From positions 3,584,001 to 3,648,000 of the forward strand of contig OX345640.1 of assembly GCA_947044365.1 (NCBI GenBank): 64,000 nt of DNA, in the 5' to 3' direction. Positions 24,370 to 38,100 of this stretch are shown here, in pieces. Source of the stretch: Petrosia ficiformis (lineage: Eukaryota; Porifera; Demospongiae; Haplosclerida; Petrosiidae). The notes below the pieces were generated by a model that did no database searches, was not told where the DNA came from, and worked only from the letters and a program-made list of their open reading frames with translations. The translations under genes and the position numbers were made by a program. The stretch's first letter is position 1; each line of letters opens with the position of its first letter.

Positions 24370-24412
24370 TACATACATACATACATACATAAATACATAC
24401 ATACATACATAT
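24370..24412. repeat. (ATAC)n microsatellite
   Basis: Ten near-perfect ATAC units upstream of twin-CRD gene copy A. Confidence 0.92.
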
Positions 24413-25547
24413 ATATGGAACCATGGGGGCACAGGGGGCATGTCCCACCCCCAAACATTTTGCTATAACTATAAGTCATGAATAATGTATACAATATTTG
24501 TACAATTGAATGTTAAGTCCCTCTACATGTGCCCTCCCATTAAGATACATTCTTACACCTATGCACACAGCTATGTAGTTGTAAGATTATGCAAGAAATT
24601 TGCTTTATAGCGATGTAAGTACATAAGTATGAATGTGACTGGAATGATGCTAGAATCAACAAACAAAAAATGATTTGTCTGAAAAATAATCAGTAATATA
24701 TATATGAAGATTTTGCCAGTTTTGCCACTCGCTGGTTCTCTACCATAACGACAATCTTTGGCCATCAAAAAGATACGTGTTGGTAGTCATAAAAACACTA
24801 GATACCAAAAGGTATGTGTGTAATAAGACTTATCATTCAGTGGCATCTCTACACAGAGAGTGCTTCCATACTTTCTGACTAGAGTTGATTTAGTGAAAAT
24901 GGATAACACAATTGATTTGTTATGACATCTATCTCTGGGAAATACCTAAGTCATGAATATATGAGCTATGCATCATTGCAATATGTATCATACATACACA
25001 GCTTATAATTACAACCTCAACTGACCAACCATAAGCTTAGATAGTTGATACGTCTTTATAAAAAAAACATCTAGGGACTGCTAGAAGTGTCCAGGTGTCC
25101 TTTATTGCTATGTCATTTAATACTGGGACAAAGACAAGTCTGCTTATAACTCGTGTCCCTTATGAGGTTCTAATGCACTCAGTAGTAATATAGTAGATAT
25201 CAATATGATTCCCTTTACCGGTGCCTAAAATAGCATGTTAATACTATCCAAAAAGCTATTATTAAACTAGTATAACATCTTTGGGTGGCCAACTACCTGA
25301 ATTACGTATCACCGATCACGACTGACTGACACGTACAAATTATGTATACATGTACACCTAAAAAATGTTTTTACGCGCTACCTTCTACTAATCTCATACC
25401 CCGTATGGGTTAAGTGATTTATTACATTAGTTCTTGTGAAAAAGGAGATGTATGGATTGAAAGTTTGTTTTTATTATTGAATTACATGTAAAATATTTCC
25501 AACGTTAGATGCTGTTCTCACGGTTATAATGCCTTATGTCCATGTAT

Positions 25548-25910
25548 CGGAATGTGTGTAGGTATATATTAAAATGTTGAGATATCAGGTGCCCTGCCGT
25601 CTACGTTATAATAATTGATCATTTAGCCTACCCATACTGAAGTCTGTTCATGTATCATTAAATTTTATAATTTGGAATATGTGTAGGTATATATTAAAAT
25701 GTTCAGATATCAGCTGCCCTGCTGTCTTCTACATTATAATTATAAATTATTTAGCTGCCCATACTGGAGTCTGTCCATGTATCATTAATTTTATAATTTG
25801 GAAATATGTGTAGGTATACATTAAAATGTTGAGACATCAATCTGCCCTGCCATGCATGTACTATATTTAGCCTACCCATACTGGAGTCTGTCCATGCCAT
25901 GTACCATGTA
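25548..25910. repeat. About 123-bp tandem repeat, three copies
   Basis: GGAATATGTGTAGGTATATA, then a TGCCCTGC motif, then CCCATACTGGAGTCTGTCCA recur in order three times, 3' of twin-CRD gene copy B. Confidence 0.88.
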
Positions 25911-26072
25911 CTATGCATATGAATATTGTTATAATCATTGATTTAAAAATGTGATCACAATAACATAATGGCATGGGAAAAATAGAATAAAGTGATGAAA
26001 TGGTTGTGGAAGACAAAGAAAAGAGATTACAAAGAATATTTATATAACCAGAAAGAATAGTGATCACTGGCA

Positions 26073-26078
26073 TTTATT
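26073..26078 (-). terminator. Candidate poly(A) signal of twin-CRD gene copy B
   Basis: AATAAA on the minus strand about 136 bases past the stop codon, at nearly the same distance as in copy A. Confidence 0.4.
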
Positions 26079-26213
26079 TACTAAAGCTGTGAATATTATT
26101 TAATTTATATCGTCTTAAGTATAGTATGAATACAAATAGGATGTATACATGGACTACATAACAATTAATACAGCATACAACACAACACATATACCTGTAA
26201 TTTGAATCAGTTA

Positions 26214-28767
26214 TTATAGTAATAGTACACTTATAGTTAAACTAAAGAAGAATATAACAAGTCTACTAATAGAGAATGTAGTAGAAGCTGAAGAAGCTTG
26301 TTGTCTTGGAGGTGGAAATGTGACTGATTGTGGTGTGCTATCAGTTGTTGGACGAGTACTTGGTGAGGTTTCTGGTTCTGTACTTGGTTTCGTAGTTGGT
26401 TCCGTAGTTGGTTCTGTGGTTGTTTCTGTGGTTGGTTGTGTGATGTCTGTGGCTACAGTGCCTTGCTTCTCTTTGATGCTAGGGTAGGTTGAACAGTTTA
26501 GTTGCTCCCTTAACATTGCTTGAAATGTTGAAGACACACTAGATGATAAAAGAAGGGTTGAATATAGTGTAATAGTACTAACTAAAGTTAGTACTTAATC
26601 TACTTTAGCATGGGGATATTATTTCTGGTATATACTTAAATTTCCCACCCACCATGACCTTTTTCATCATTATAATAATAACACAATGGGCTAATGCCAC
26701 AAGGAGGGTTTGTTAGTAGAGGGGATATTCTGGTAATTCTCTCACCACCCACTATGACCTTTTAAATTAAGCTATTAACAGTAATACACACATAAATATG
26801 GTGAGAATAGACTGAATCACATAATCATACAATCACACATGCTTAAACTAATGCATGTTTAATGACAGTGCATAAAAAGTGCACTATATCCTCCCCCTCC
26901 ATCTACCAACCCTGATTTGAAGCAAATCTTTATTACTTTAAACCAAACCCACACTCAAGATTAGAAAAATTGTTTTTGTGTATCAATAAACAGTTATACT
27001 CAACATTGATTAGTAACACATATATGTGTATACAGTAATACTGTTAATATCACAAGTACAGCTTTCCTCAACTGAATAAGCTCTTCGTGACATATGTGCA
27101 TGCATGTACATACCACACAAGGTGGCTGATTGTCTAATTAAAGTAACACATTGATGGTTGTGATAACAAACACATAATGTTAAAGTATGTTGCCATGGAT
27201 GCAGAAAGGGAACAGGTTTATAATTCTTTTGGTGATTGGGAATGGTAAACACCAGTTTGATAATGAGGGAGTAAGACTTGCTCCTATTTCAAATATTTCA
27301 AGTTAGTAAATTCTATCATTCTGTATTGTCTATGAATATAATCACTGTTATAAATATGATCCCTAGATCGCCTCTCACAGCTAAATCCCAGTTATATATC
27401 ACATTACACTTATCACATGGCTACTATGATAAAACTGAATACGTTACCATAACAACATTCAAAAAACTAAGCAGCTTTGTTTCATTATTGCAGAACATCT
27501 TAACAAAATCAACAATATAAAATAGCCATCAATTCCTAAAGCTAATCAGCAATAAGGATAGTATTGTAACTATATTACCCAATAAACAAGTATAATACTT
27601 ATACGAACCACAGAATATCATGCTTGAAATACATAAACATATAATAACCCTATACACCTAACAAACATGTACTACGGTATATAATATTATTTTGCGACTT
27701 CCTACCATACTAAGGATACATACGGACAAGGGAAATGAAATAATTAACAAGAAATTATGTATATACATACATGTACATAACATTATTTTGTGACTTCCTA
27801 CCATACTAAGGGTATATGCAGACAAGGGAAATGAAATAATTAACAAGAAATAATTATATATATATATATGTATACACATGTATATTATGTATATACATAC
27901 ATGTTACATATATACAAAGGAACATACAAGTAGGGAAAAGGAGAATTATAAAAATTATATTATGCACATACATGTATGCATGTACTATAAAACATACCAA
28001 TTAATTACTGATTCACATAGCTCTCTTGTTGCATTGAGCTCCATTCGTCTTCCTTGATCCCAGCATCTCCCAAATCCACCACATTTTAGTTCAGTATATA
28101 ATGAAGAACATAAAGTAAGTCCGATTATATCTACAAATGCATCAATGTCACTTTCTTCTTCTTGTAACAAAATGTGCATCCATTCAGTTACATAAATACT
28201 GGACCATCCTTGCAACTTGTTGCAGTACTGGTATTGATAAGTAGAACTTTCTGTTACTGGACGGCATGTTGAAAGAGGAACATCAACATCTTTATTTGAT
28301 CCACAAGTTGTCTTCAATGTATCTGCTGTTGTTGATGAACAACTCGAGACAACTTTATTTTCACAATTAGTAGTGTTGAATCTCACCATTGTAGCATTGT
28401 CAACACAGGCTGGAAATTGCTGATGACATTCGATCTCCTCTATAGTACTAGCACAACCAATGGCTGTACTACTACCTCCAGAGTTTGTCTCTAAACTAAA
28501 AGCATTTGTGTAAGCACCATACACAGCTTTCTCTCTAATGGATGCTGCTTTCTCTGATAGCAAAGCTGCTGGAACTGGATAAGTAATATACTGACTGCAG
28601 ATTGGCAGCTGTTGTGAAGTTGGTACCATGCAGGAATCGATTGGCCCTATATCGAAAGCATTATCCGGATCGATTGGGATTTCTCTTATGTGTAGATTAA
28701 CCACTGGATACCCTAGACATGCTGCTAGATTGGCTGCAACAAGAATAACTACAAGAGTTATTTGCAT
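26214..28767 (-). CDS. Secreted twin frizzled-CRD-like protein, probable GPI anchor (copy B)
   Basis: Paralogue of the gene at 21658-24023 with the same structure: exons 28767-27998 and 26538-26214 on the minus strand, joined in phase 2 through a split Cys codon (364 residues). The signal peptide is about residues 1-19 (MQITLVVILVAANLAACLG). The first cysteine-rich module (from CMVPTSQQLPIC, with IECHQQFPAC) is more diverged than in copy A. The second module keeps LQGWSSIYVTEWM, LKCGGFGRCWDQGRRMEL and LNCSTYPS. A stalk of repeated TEPTTEPTTKPSTEP-type units is followed by a hydrophobic end (LVIFFFSLTISVLLL) typical of a GPI signal. A minus-strand AATAAA at 26073-26078 lies about 140 bases past the stop. 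Its start codon is only 241 bases from the divergent CFAP99 start. Function unknown; probably cell-surface or secreted binding of a Wnt-like or lipid ligand, which is inference from the fold. Confidence 0.83.
27666..27865. repeat. About 105-bp tandem duplication
   Basis: GACTTCCTACCATACTAAGG and GACAAGGGAAATGAAATAAT occur twice in the intron of twin-CRD gene copy B. Confidence 0.88.
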
Positions 28768-29008
28768 TTCTCTCTGTTCTTATAAATCAAACTGCTTTTC
28801 GTTTTCTTTTCTCGTGTTGCAAAGGATGCCTTAGGATGGCTCTAAATCTCTAATAAGTAATAACTCAATGTTCTGCATTTATACTTGCTTAGTCTCGTGC
28901 GGCCAAGACTCGTATCACTATGCAATGCATATGGTAACCACACCTTATCACCATGGAAACCAAAAATGGCAGAAAGTGGAAATAACTGTTTTACACTACA
29001 AGTTTAGT
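28768..29008. promoter_or_regulatory. 241-bp shared region between divergent start codons (frizzled-like copy B and CFAP99)
   Basis: The start codons of copy B (minus) and CFAP99 (plus) are 241 bases apart with no other gene between them, so both promoters must overlap or sit inside this stretch unless untranslated exons lie elsewhere. I see no clear TATA box on either strand. Inference from spacing only. Confidence 0.55.
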
Positions 29009-29145
29009 ATGGAGGGAAGTAATTTGCAACAGTTGATGCATATCAGCTCAAAGCTTCTATCAACTTTCAACTACAAAACGGATGGAGTAGACAAGCACTT
29101 TCAGTCTTTCCTGAAGTCTCCAGAAAGCAATGTAAGACATAAGCA

Positions 29146-29186
<41 letters not shown>

Positions 29187-32100
29187 CTACTATATTATCA
29201 GTAAAAAATATATACATGATTACTAGCGATGAGTGATATAATACCAAGTACTCAATACTTCGATATTATGTCTGAAATTTGTGGTATGAAAGTAGTCTAT
29301 AATCTACAACACCCTATTTTAATCTGCCACACCCATTTAGTAACATAATATGCCCATATTTAAATTATACAAACTTTGAAGTGAATATAAACACGTACAT
29401 TGTGTGCATGTGCATTAACATGTACCAGTTCCTAAACTACTCAGTATCGTCCGTTATTATTCTCAAGTAATTAATTTTTTGTGATGATTATGTTATTCGT
29501 TACCATAGCAAGAATATTATTTAGAGATCTGATGTGTATCCATATTATATCAGTAGATTATTATTAGAAATCATAAAATAATTATGATTATGAGACTTCA
29601 TCCATGTGGTAAGTATTTGTAATAATTATGATAGTGCAATGTTGGTTACTATGGTAATGTAGTCATGTTTAGGGAATGCTTCATGGTCATGCTTATTGTG
29701 ATAGTAGTAAAGCATATTGATAAAACTTGCTGAGTCTAGTTGCTGATAATGATTAAAAAAAACCCATTCATGACATTTTATATCTATACCATAAAATATA
29801 CATGTACATGTACATGCTATCCAATTTACAATCTAATTGCTTTTATAACCAGGCTGTTCTAATATAACTACATGAGGACTTGCTGAGTCTAGTTGCTGAT
29901 AATGATTAAAAAAAACCCATTCATGACATTTTATATCTATACCATAAAATATACATGTACATGTACATGCTGTCCAATTTACAATCTAATTGCTTTTATA
30001 ACCAGGCTGTTCTAATATAACTACATGAGGACATGTCTGTAATAAACCCTTACTTGGCCCACAACTCTAATTATAAACTACTAGTGAACACCCGCAGAAA
30101 TTCTGTGAGCTATATATACCAGACTAATATATATTTGCTATTGTTTTAGACTGTTTATTCATTATTAAAGTTTTCAGTTGCATGACTGAACTTGATCCAG
30201 TGGGTTTCTAACATTGATAATAGTAGTGATGTATTCAAAGTTCTCTAACTCTTCTCTTCGCTCTTTTTTATCATCTTCTTACTCTAAAATTGACAGATTG
30301 TGGGCAGGCTTTTTTTTTACCTTGTCGCCATGGTTTCTTGCATGTAGTTTGACCTTTGAACCAGGGTATATTTTCCAACATTATAAAAATTATATAGATA
30401 TATCCTAAACTCCAATATCTAAACTCAGCAGGTTTGAGTAAACCTGGTTTTACAATGAGTCAGGTTATAAATTGTGTTAGAACTTAGTTATACACATACA
30501 TGTACAAATATCATTCTTGATCAGTTGTATTTATTTTATTTAGCATTTAGATGAGAATGGGAGAGTATTTGTATCTGAAGTGTTTGCAGGATGTATCAGA
30601 TACAACACTTTAATGAAGGTGTGTGTTCAATTACACTAGTATACATTAGCACACACACACTACACATACTATAACATAGATTTTGTTTATGAATTGTATT
30701 ATAGTAATGTTTAAAATTGACCTTTTCATTCAAACTAATAGTCTGTAGAATACTCTCAACATATTCATCTATCTTCTTCAGATAGTTAAACATCCATTCT
30801 GTAATCCAATCTGATGTCCAGGTTTCTATATAGTCTATCATAATGTTTCAATGAATCAGTTCTAGTTTACTTTTAACTACTTGCTATTTCACCATTTTGT
30901 GTAGTACATGTAAGTCAACAAACTTTGATATGCTACAAGCTTAATGATGGCGCTTCCTGGATACCAAATTTCTTACTACACTGCAGAATGATGAGTGATT
31001 AAAATGAATCGTTTGATAAAATATGTTTTGAAAACATCCTTTTTACAGATTTGGCCACAAATATTGTGTCTATGTATTATGGAAGAAAGGGTGTGAAAGA
31101 GAGCCAGAAATAGAGATGGAGACAGAGAGAGACAAAGACATAAAGAGAGGGAGGGAGACAGGGAGATAGAGAGAGATTGGCTCAAATCTTTGTCAGTGTA
31201 CATTTTGTGTGGCTGTACATGTGTTGTGCTGTGTGTTGTTTCCTCTGTGCTAGCTCACTGAGCACATGATTTTCCATGTATATCAATGTATATTGTTTTC
31301 TCCAAATCTCCCAAAGTAGTTCAAAGTGTGAAATAATTAATAAGTATTCCATGCATACTTCTTATTTGTAATCATTCACTAACTAGCATTTTGTTTACAG
31401 TTATTTATATAGTTAGTCATCTCTTTTATTAATTGATCTCAGGTGTTACTCCTTTCATTCACATGATAGCAATCATTACAGTTATTCAATTATACCACCA
31501 TAATTATCACTATTATTTACATGTCTATCGCATTGTCACCATATTTAGCAAACATAATAATTGTAACATACATAATTGTAATACATAATTTAGCTTTCGT
31601 AAACAACATTGAGGCTGTCTGTAGGAAGGAGAAACAACAGCAACTAAGTGTATAATTCTCATTTTTTTGTTCTGTTTGTACTTATTTGAAGCAACTATTA
31701 CTGGATACATAATCATATGCAATATTTACTTAATGGCATCAAGTAAATGTATGCTACATGTACATTGTATATAAGTTTGAAAATCATTAGTAGTACTGTG
31801 GGAAAAGTATGTTGTGAGGTTTAGTGGGATGTTATGTTTAGTCCATCTCCCTCTTCAAGCTCCATTGATTTTGATTTCACAATGGCTTCTGTAAGAGGTT
31901 TGGGAGGGATTAGTAGAGTAGTGGGCAGTTTTGTGTATTTAATGATCCATAACAAGTTCATCTTGGGCTTCCTCTCTATACATCCTGATAGGTACTATTA
32001 TATGCCTTGTGGGGAGGTAGGAGAATAGGTCTTCTATCATGGATGATTAGTTTCTATAGTGTTACTAAAGACAATTATTTTCATATTACAATATGTACTA

Positions 32101-35100
32101 CATTCTACTATTGTATTGTACTGTATGAAGCCAATTACATGTATATATAATTTGAATTTTAAATTTATTGTGCTTAGTAGAAGACATTCAAAGCTAAAAC
32201 AAGATGTATGGAGAAAATAGTCTCTTGCTTTGTGGTGGTGATCATTAATTAATTCATTTTTGACTTTCTCATGTTTAAAGCTTAGAGCTAAACCTTGACC
32301 TTGACCTCAGAAAAATGTTCATAACTTTAGTTTGGAATGACCAAACAATCTTTTTTTACCTTTAATATTTTCATATAATTATCCTTCCCATTCTTTTTTT
32401 GTGTATATCACATTTCACTATGTATATTATAAGATTTTCATAGATTAGTATATCAGTTATTCATTGTGTCTCCTACATTATGTTAGATTAATGACTTATA
32501 TACACATGTACATATCTGTATGTACTATGTAACTAATAACTCATACATGTGTAGTTTGTATATTTATACATACATGTTCCAGTGCTATATGTGAAAATAA
32601 CACATGTTGTATTATTGTTTAACATGAGTACTCACAGCTGTTGGACTATTGACTGTTGAGGTTGAGGAATGATAAGCTTGCTTTGTGAATAATTTTCATT
32701 TTTTTCTGTTTCTTTATCAAAAACAAGATACTCTAAATACATGTACATGTACATGTATATGTACATGTACATTGTATATGTATAGTATACATGTAGTTTT
32801 ATAGTGCTGTTAGTAAATTACTATAACTATAATGTGTAATGTGCTTTTTAAAAATGTGCTGAACTATAATTGAGCCTAAAGTACTATCCAAAAGTATGTT
32901 ATTTAGTAATCATTAATTCATAATAATTCTTTTGTAAGTATATTTTTAATATCACTATTGTTTCACATAGGTTGTTGTTGATGGATATTATACAAGTGAT
33001 GGTAGAACATGTTTACGAACTGAATCAAGTCTTTATTTTGGTGAGTATGTGGATTTATTTTGCTGCAATCTAAACACTGAAAATGATATACATGTGTACT
33101 GAAATAAACAAGATTAAAAATTGATTTTGTTTCCGTTTTGAAAATAATACACATGTAGTTTCAGTCAATTATAAAAACATTGATATGTCTTTTTAGAGGG
33201 AAGACTCCCCCTCACGTGTAATTTACCATATGTTAATGTATTGATATACCACATTATGCATCCAATAGCTTAACACATTCAGAACACACATGTACATGTA
33301 CTTTTATATTACAATACTTCATTGTGTTTGCAGTAGATTCACAAGTTCCAATACATTCCGCTATGAAAACTCCCTTTTGGACATAATTTTATAATTATTT
33401 TTGAAACTGAATATATATGTACATTTATACAGTGTATCCTTGATTCACTTGTGCTTTATTTCACATTTTGTTTCTTGACACGAAAGAAATACTTTCTATA
33501 ATATATATACATGTTGCATCATTTGAAACTAATTATTAGATAATCGAATAATTAACCTTTGTGTCCTGTTTTTATCAGTATTCATATTATGATATACATA
33601 TACATGTACATGTACATGTATACACGTGTCATGAGTATAACATGTGACTTGGATACATATATCTGTGTCACATTCAAATTAATAAATACCACTGTTAATA
33701 AGCCTCATTAGACGTCTTTAAAGTATTGGGCTTCCATCCATAAGCTCTGAACCTCGTATCCTTGATTAATGTTGACTCTAAAACAGAGACATACTTATGT
33801 ACATAATTAGATACACATGTATTATTTACATTAATTTTAGATAATTTACATACATATATACATGTACATGTACATATGAATTAAACCTACATCAAAGCGA
33901 CTGTTGTTGATTGGGAATGTGTAATTGCATTTGATCATTTCCATATATACAACATGTAATTACTTAATTTTGTTTTTCATTATTGATATGCATATACATG
34001 TTCATCTCATGTACATATACATGTACATTTGGAATTATATGATACTACATGTATTACACGTCATGTTATGAATATTAGCTCTTCTACATACATTTGTATA
34101 CATGTGCACATATACATGTATATAATATAGTGTAATAATTGGTATATCATGTACACTATACATAATAATTATACATGTATATTATCCACATATATTTGTA
34201 TATACATGTATGTAATGTCATACATATACATGTACATGTACATGTATATGACCATAAGTCCACACTGCTAATATGACATGCAAGTACATTCATGTACATA
34301 TATGTCTTTCTGCTGAAATTGTGAATGCACTCATAATATATGTACATGTTACATACATGTACATGTTTATCATTTAATGATTATAAACAACTATTAAATT
34401 ACCTATATAGTTGATGTATGACATCACAGCATGTGGTATTAGTAATAATGTGTATGATACATGTATGTGGGTGATATGAAGTAAATAATAATTATTATTA
34501 TTCATAGTTTGTGTATTCATTAGAATGTATTTAACCATGAGAATAGGATGTATGGATAATAAACAGGAATGTTTGTTTGTTAACCACTACCAATGTTGCC
34601 TAGCTTCCATTAATAATATAATTCCTTTAGTTAAACAGGTATACATATTCATATAATTATTATGTTATTATTAGTATGTATACATTTTAATGGCCCATAA
34701 GGCCATCCCACTTTCCCACAAGTTCGAACTATATGTATATTTCGTTGTGTCACATATGCGACTATGCATTGTATATGTGTAGTTGAGGAAGTTGCGTAAT
34801 TATGGGGGCTCAGTCGATTAGTTAGCAAACTTGGCATTGCATGTAAAAGATCACATGCTCAAGCTACAGACCATATATGGTAAAACTGCAGCTAACTGTT
34901 TAATATACACATGTAGAAGAGAAACGGTATAAAGATGATACAAGAGTCTTTAACAAGTAAGTATAATAAGTTGTTGAGTTTCAGACACGAAGAAGGCTTC
35001 ATTTAGGAGTACTTCAGTTTCATCACAGTTCTGTGCAGCCTCTGCAATTACACTTACAACTTCAGGCCCTAGTATTCAGTGTACACAGAAAGGTAGAGAC

Positions 35101-38100
35101 ACTGGTGCCATCAGTAATGAATGATGGATACATATCACTAGGTACTGCAAAGCACGGGTACTTTTTTCTTAATATATCTTGTTACAAACATGTACATGTT
35201 GAATGATATTCATGTGTAGATATTATTATTATTATACATGACAATAACATGTTGTTATAGTCATGTACATGTATGTACATATGACATATCAAACAGCACG
35301 AGTACTTTTTTCGTAATATATCTTGTTACAAACATGTACATGTTGAATGATATTCATGTGTAGATTATACAGGACAATAACATGTTGTTATAGTCATGTA
35401 CATGTATGTACATATGACATATCAAACAGTACATCAAAATGACATGTAGAAGGTAATTACAGCAAACAATGCCATGTACATGTACATGTATGTACTACAT
35501 TGTGTATATAACTATAGTCCATGCATCATTAATAATGGTTTTCATAATATTACATATCAATCTCAAACGGATATGCACTCATATACATGTACATGAGGAA
35601 AACCTAAAATATTGTTGCACACTAACTATAAACAGGAAAAGATACACTAAGTTATGAGAAGTGATGTTTGGACATTTAAGTAGAAGTATCAAATAATATA
35701 GGATTAATTAAGTGATGTACAAAACAAGATATATAGAGAAAAAAGTATCCCTATGACTGCTTTGTGGTGTCCAGTATTCAGTAATCTTTATCGTGCCTGA
35801 AACACATCAGCCTACTTATACGTATTTTGATTATCTATTCTGTTTATCTTTTAAAGGACCTTGTAGAACTTCAGGAATATATTTCAGGTAGAATAGCTAG
35901 CTATTAGTTCCAGTTTCTACGTAAGCTACACAGCTTTCTTTCTGCTGGTCTGTAGAGCTTGAGTGCACATTCTTTTACACACCTCTCGCACAAGTGACAT
36001 AAACATATAATATTATATACGTATATATATATACATTGAAACCATGGGAAAACAATCATAGGGATGGCCCTACAGGCCATAAAAATAAAAATGGTATGCG
36101 TCATTACTTCATATAAGGATAGTACAGTAGCTATATTACGCATTCAAAATAGCTATAATTTCATGCTTGAGTAAGAACCAAAACATCCTGATATAACCCT
36201 AACAATGCCAGTACACTAACATACTATATAAATATAACATTATTTTGTGACGTAAATGTAACAATATTTCGTGACTTCTTATGAAGAAACGACCATAATG
36301 TGTGTATGTGTATATGTACTAATTATGTAATTATACACACAATAAAGTTTGGCAACTAGATATTGTTCAGTGTACATTAATTTGTTATGTACTGATTAAT
36401 TTATAATCACGACTTTTGGCAACCTCATATTGTTGGTGACATTCTGTATGGTTCATTAATTTCATCCATATGTCATCAACACTAAACAGACATCACTGAG
36501 ACATCGTGACAGACATACAAAGTCGTTACACATTTTATGATTAATTGTTTGTTTACTCATGCGAACAATATGTACTATTTTTATACATTGTGTTTAACCC
36601 ATGTACATGTACATGTACTACATGTGTACATTATACATTGTCATGTACATGTACTACATTATACATTCATTGTGTTTAACCCCACATGTACATGTACTAC
36701 ATTATACATAATGTACATTGTCCATGTACATGTACTACATCATACTTTGTGTTTAGCCCTCATGTACTACATGTACATTATACATTTTGTGTTATAGTGA
36801 GATATTGAAGATGAGAGTTAGCCTTGAGACCCTCTCTGCCTACACACTTTAAGACACATAGGCAGTTGAGGACCTGTTAAAGGTCATATTCTACGCTGTG
36901 AAGAATGTTTAACTCATAAATGTTCATACATGTGTATTACGTGCAGTTCAGTAAACATGTAGTACAGTAACACAGTGTGTGGATGCCAGATGGAGCATTT
37001 CATAAGCAACAATTGTCAGCTTCATAACTTGAACTTAATAGATTCTAAAATGATTTATGAATATTTATGAGTTAAAAATTATTTACTGCTTGAGCATCAC
37101 CTTTAAGGGCTATAACTCCATACACCATTATCTGTATTATATAAACTTGTATAGTATCATACCATCATTAACAACCTTTACTTTTAGAACAGTATCTCTA
37201 TTTATCAAAAATAATTATTTGTTTTTAAAACTTAACAAATCAAGAAACCTATTAGGTTGAGCTAAGAACAACCATAGACTGTACAGTGACCACTTCTTGA
37301 TGTACATGTATATACAGTACCTGACATTAATAAGATTACATACTATCACTGTACATGTATTCCATTAAAGGGAATTCACACATTACTATGATTTTAGTAC
37401 AAAGTATATAGTACTATTGTACTACTGAGAAGTACAATTGACTCACCTTATTAAAGTGTAGTTCCCATCATAGCATGTAAACGTAAATAAAGTTAATTAC
37501 TATATATATACTTATAATTTAATTTCATTCATGTATTTTTTTTATTTCTCAGTTTTGAGTTACCTCATAATGTTTAGACTAGAAGAGTTGGGCATGAACA
37601 ACTTCAAACAATTAGTGAATTCACAACACACTGGGAAAATGTACAAGGTACATGTGTATGTGTACATATATGATGTACAGCATAATGAGTTGAAAGTTAA
37701 TGGCTCGTGTTAACATGTTAAACTTCTTAAAAAATAATTTTTACAAACTATACAATAACAGTTTAGTTAGTCCGGACACATGTACATGTACATGATTATA
37801 TAGGGTTTATTAAATTCCGATGGGAAATTGATTATTAAGGTAGTTAAATGTACAGGTACAAGTGCTATGAATTTCTTCTGATATGCACTACAAAAAAAGA
37901 AAAGCTACATGTACATGTAAGTGATAATCAGAGCTGACTACCTTTAACCATTGCAGAACATTTCAAACCCATGTACATGTGACATAAGGAGTGGGAAAAA
38001 AGCTTTCTTCGAATGCTATAGTTTAACAAATGGATAAAGCAATTTGTAATAAATAAAATTAACTTTATATACATGTACATATATGTACATATATATAGAG

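Larger units (their letters stand above)
24413..26213. other. Intergenic between twin-CRD copies A and B
   Basis: No coding exon recognised. It contains a GC-richer scrap near 24420-24450 and, from 25548, a tandem array. The stretch 25070-25200 has GTGTCC pieces that may be a worn DNA element. Confidence 0.5.

Noticed and set aside
28628..28834. 68-codon plus-strand frame
   Set aside because: Shadow antisense to the signal-peptide end of twin-CRD gene copy B.
31834..32028. 64-codon plus-strand frame (SPSPSSSSIDFDFTMASVRG)
   Set aside because: Considered as the CFAP99 start, but exons at 29009 and 30544 supply the proper N-terminus and this frame joins nothing in phase.
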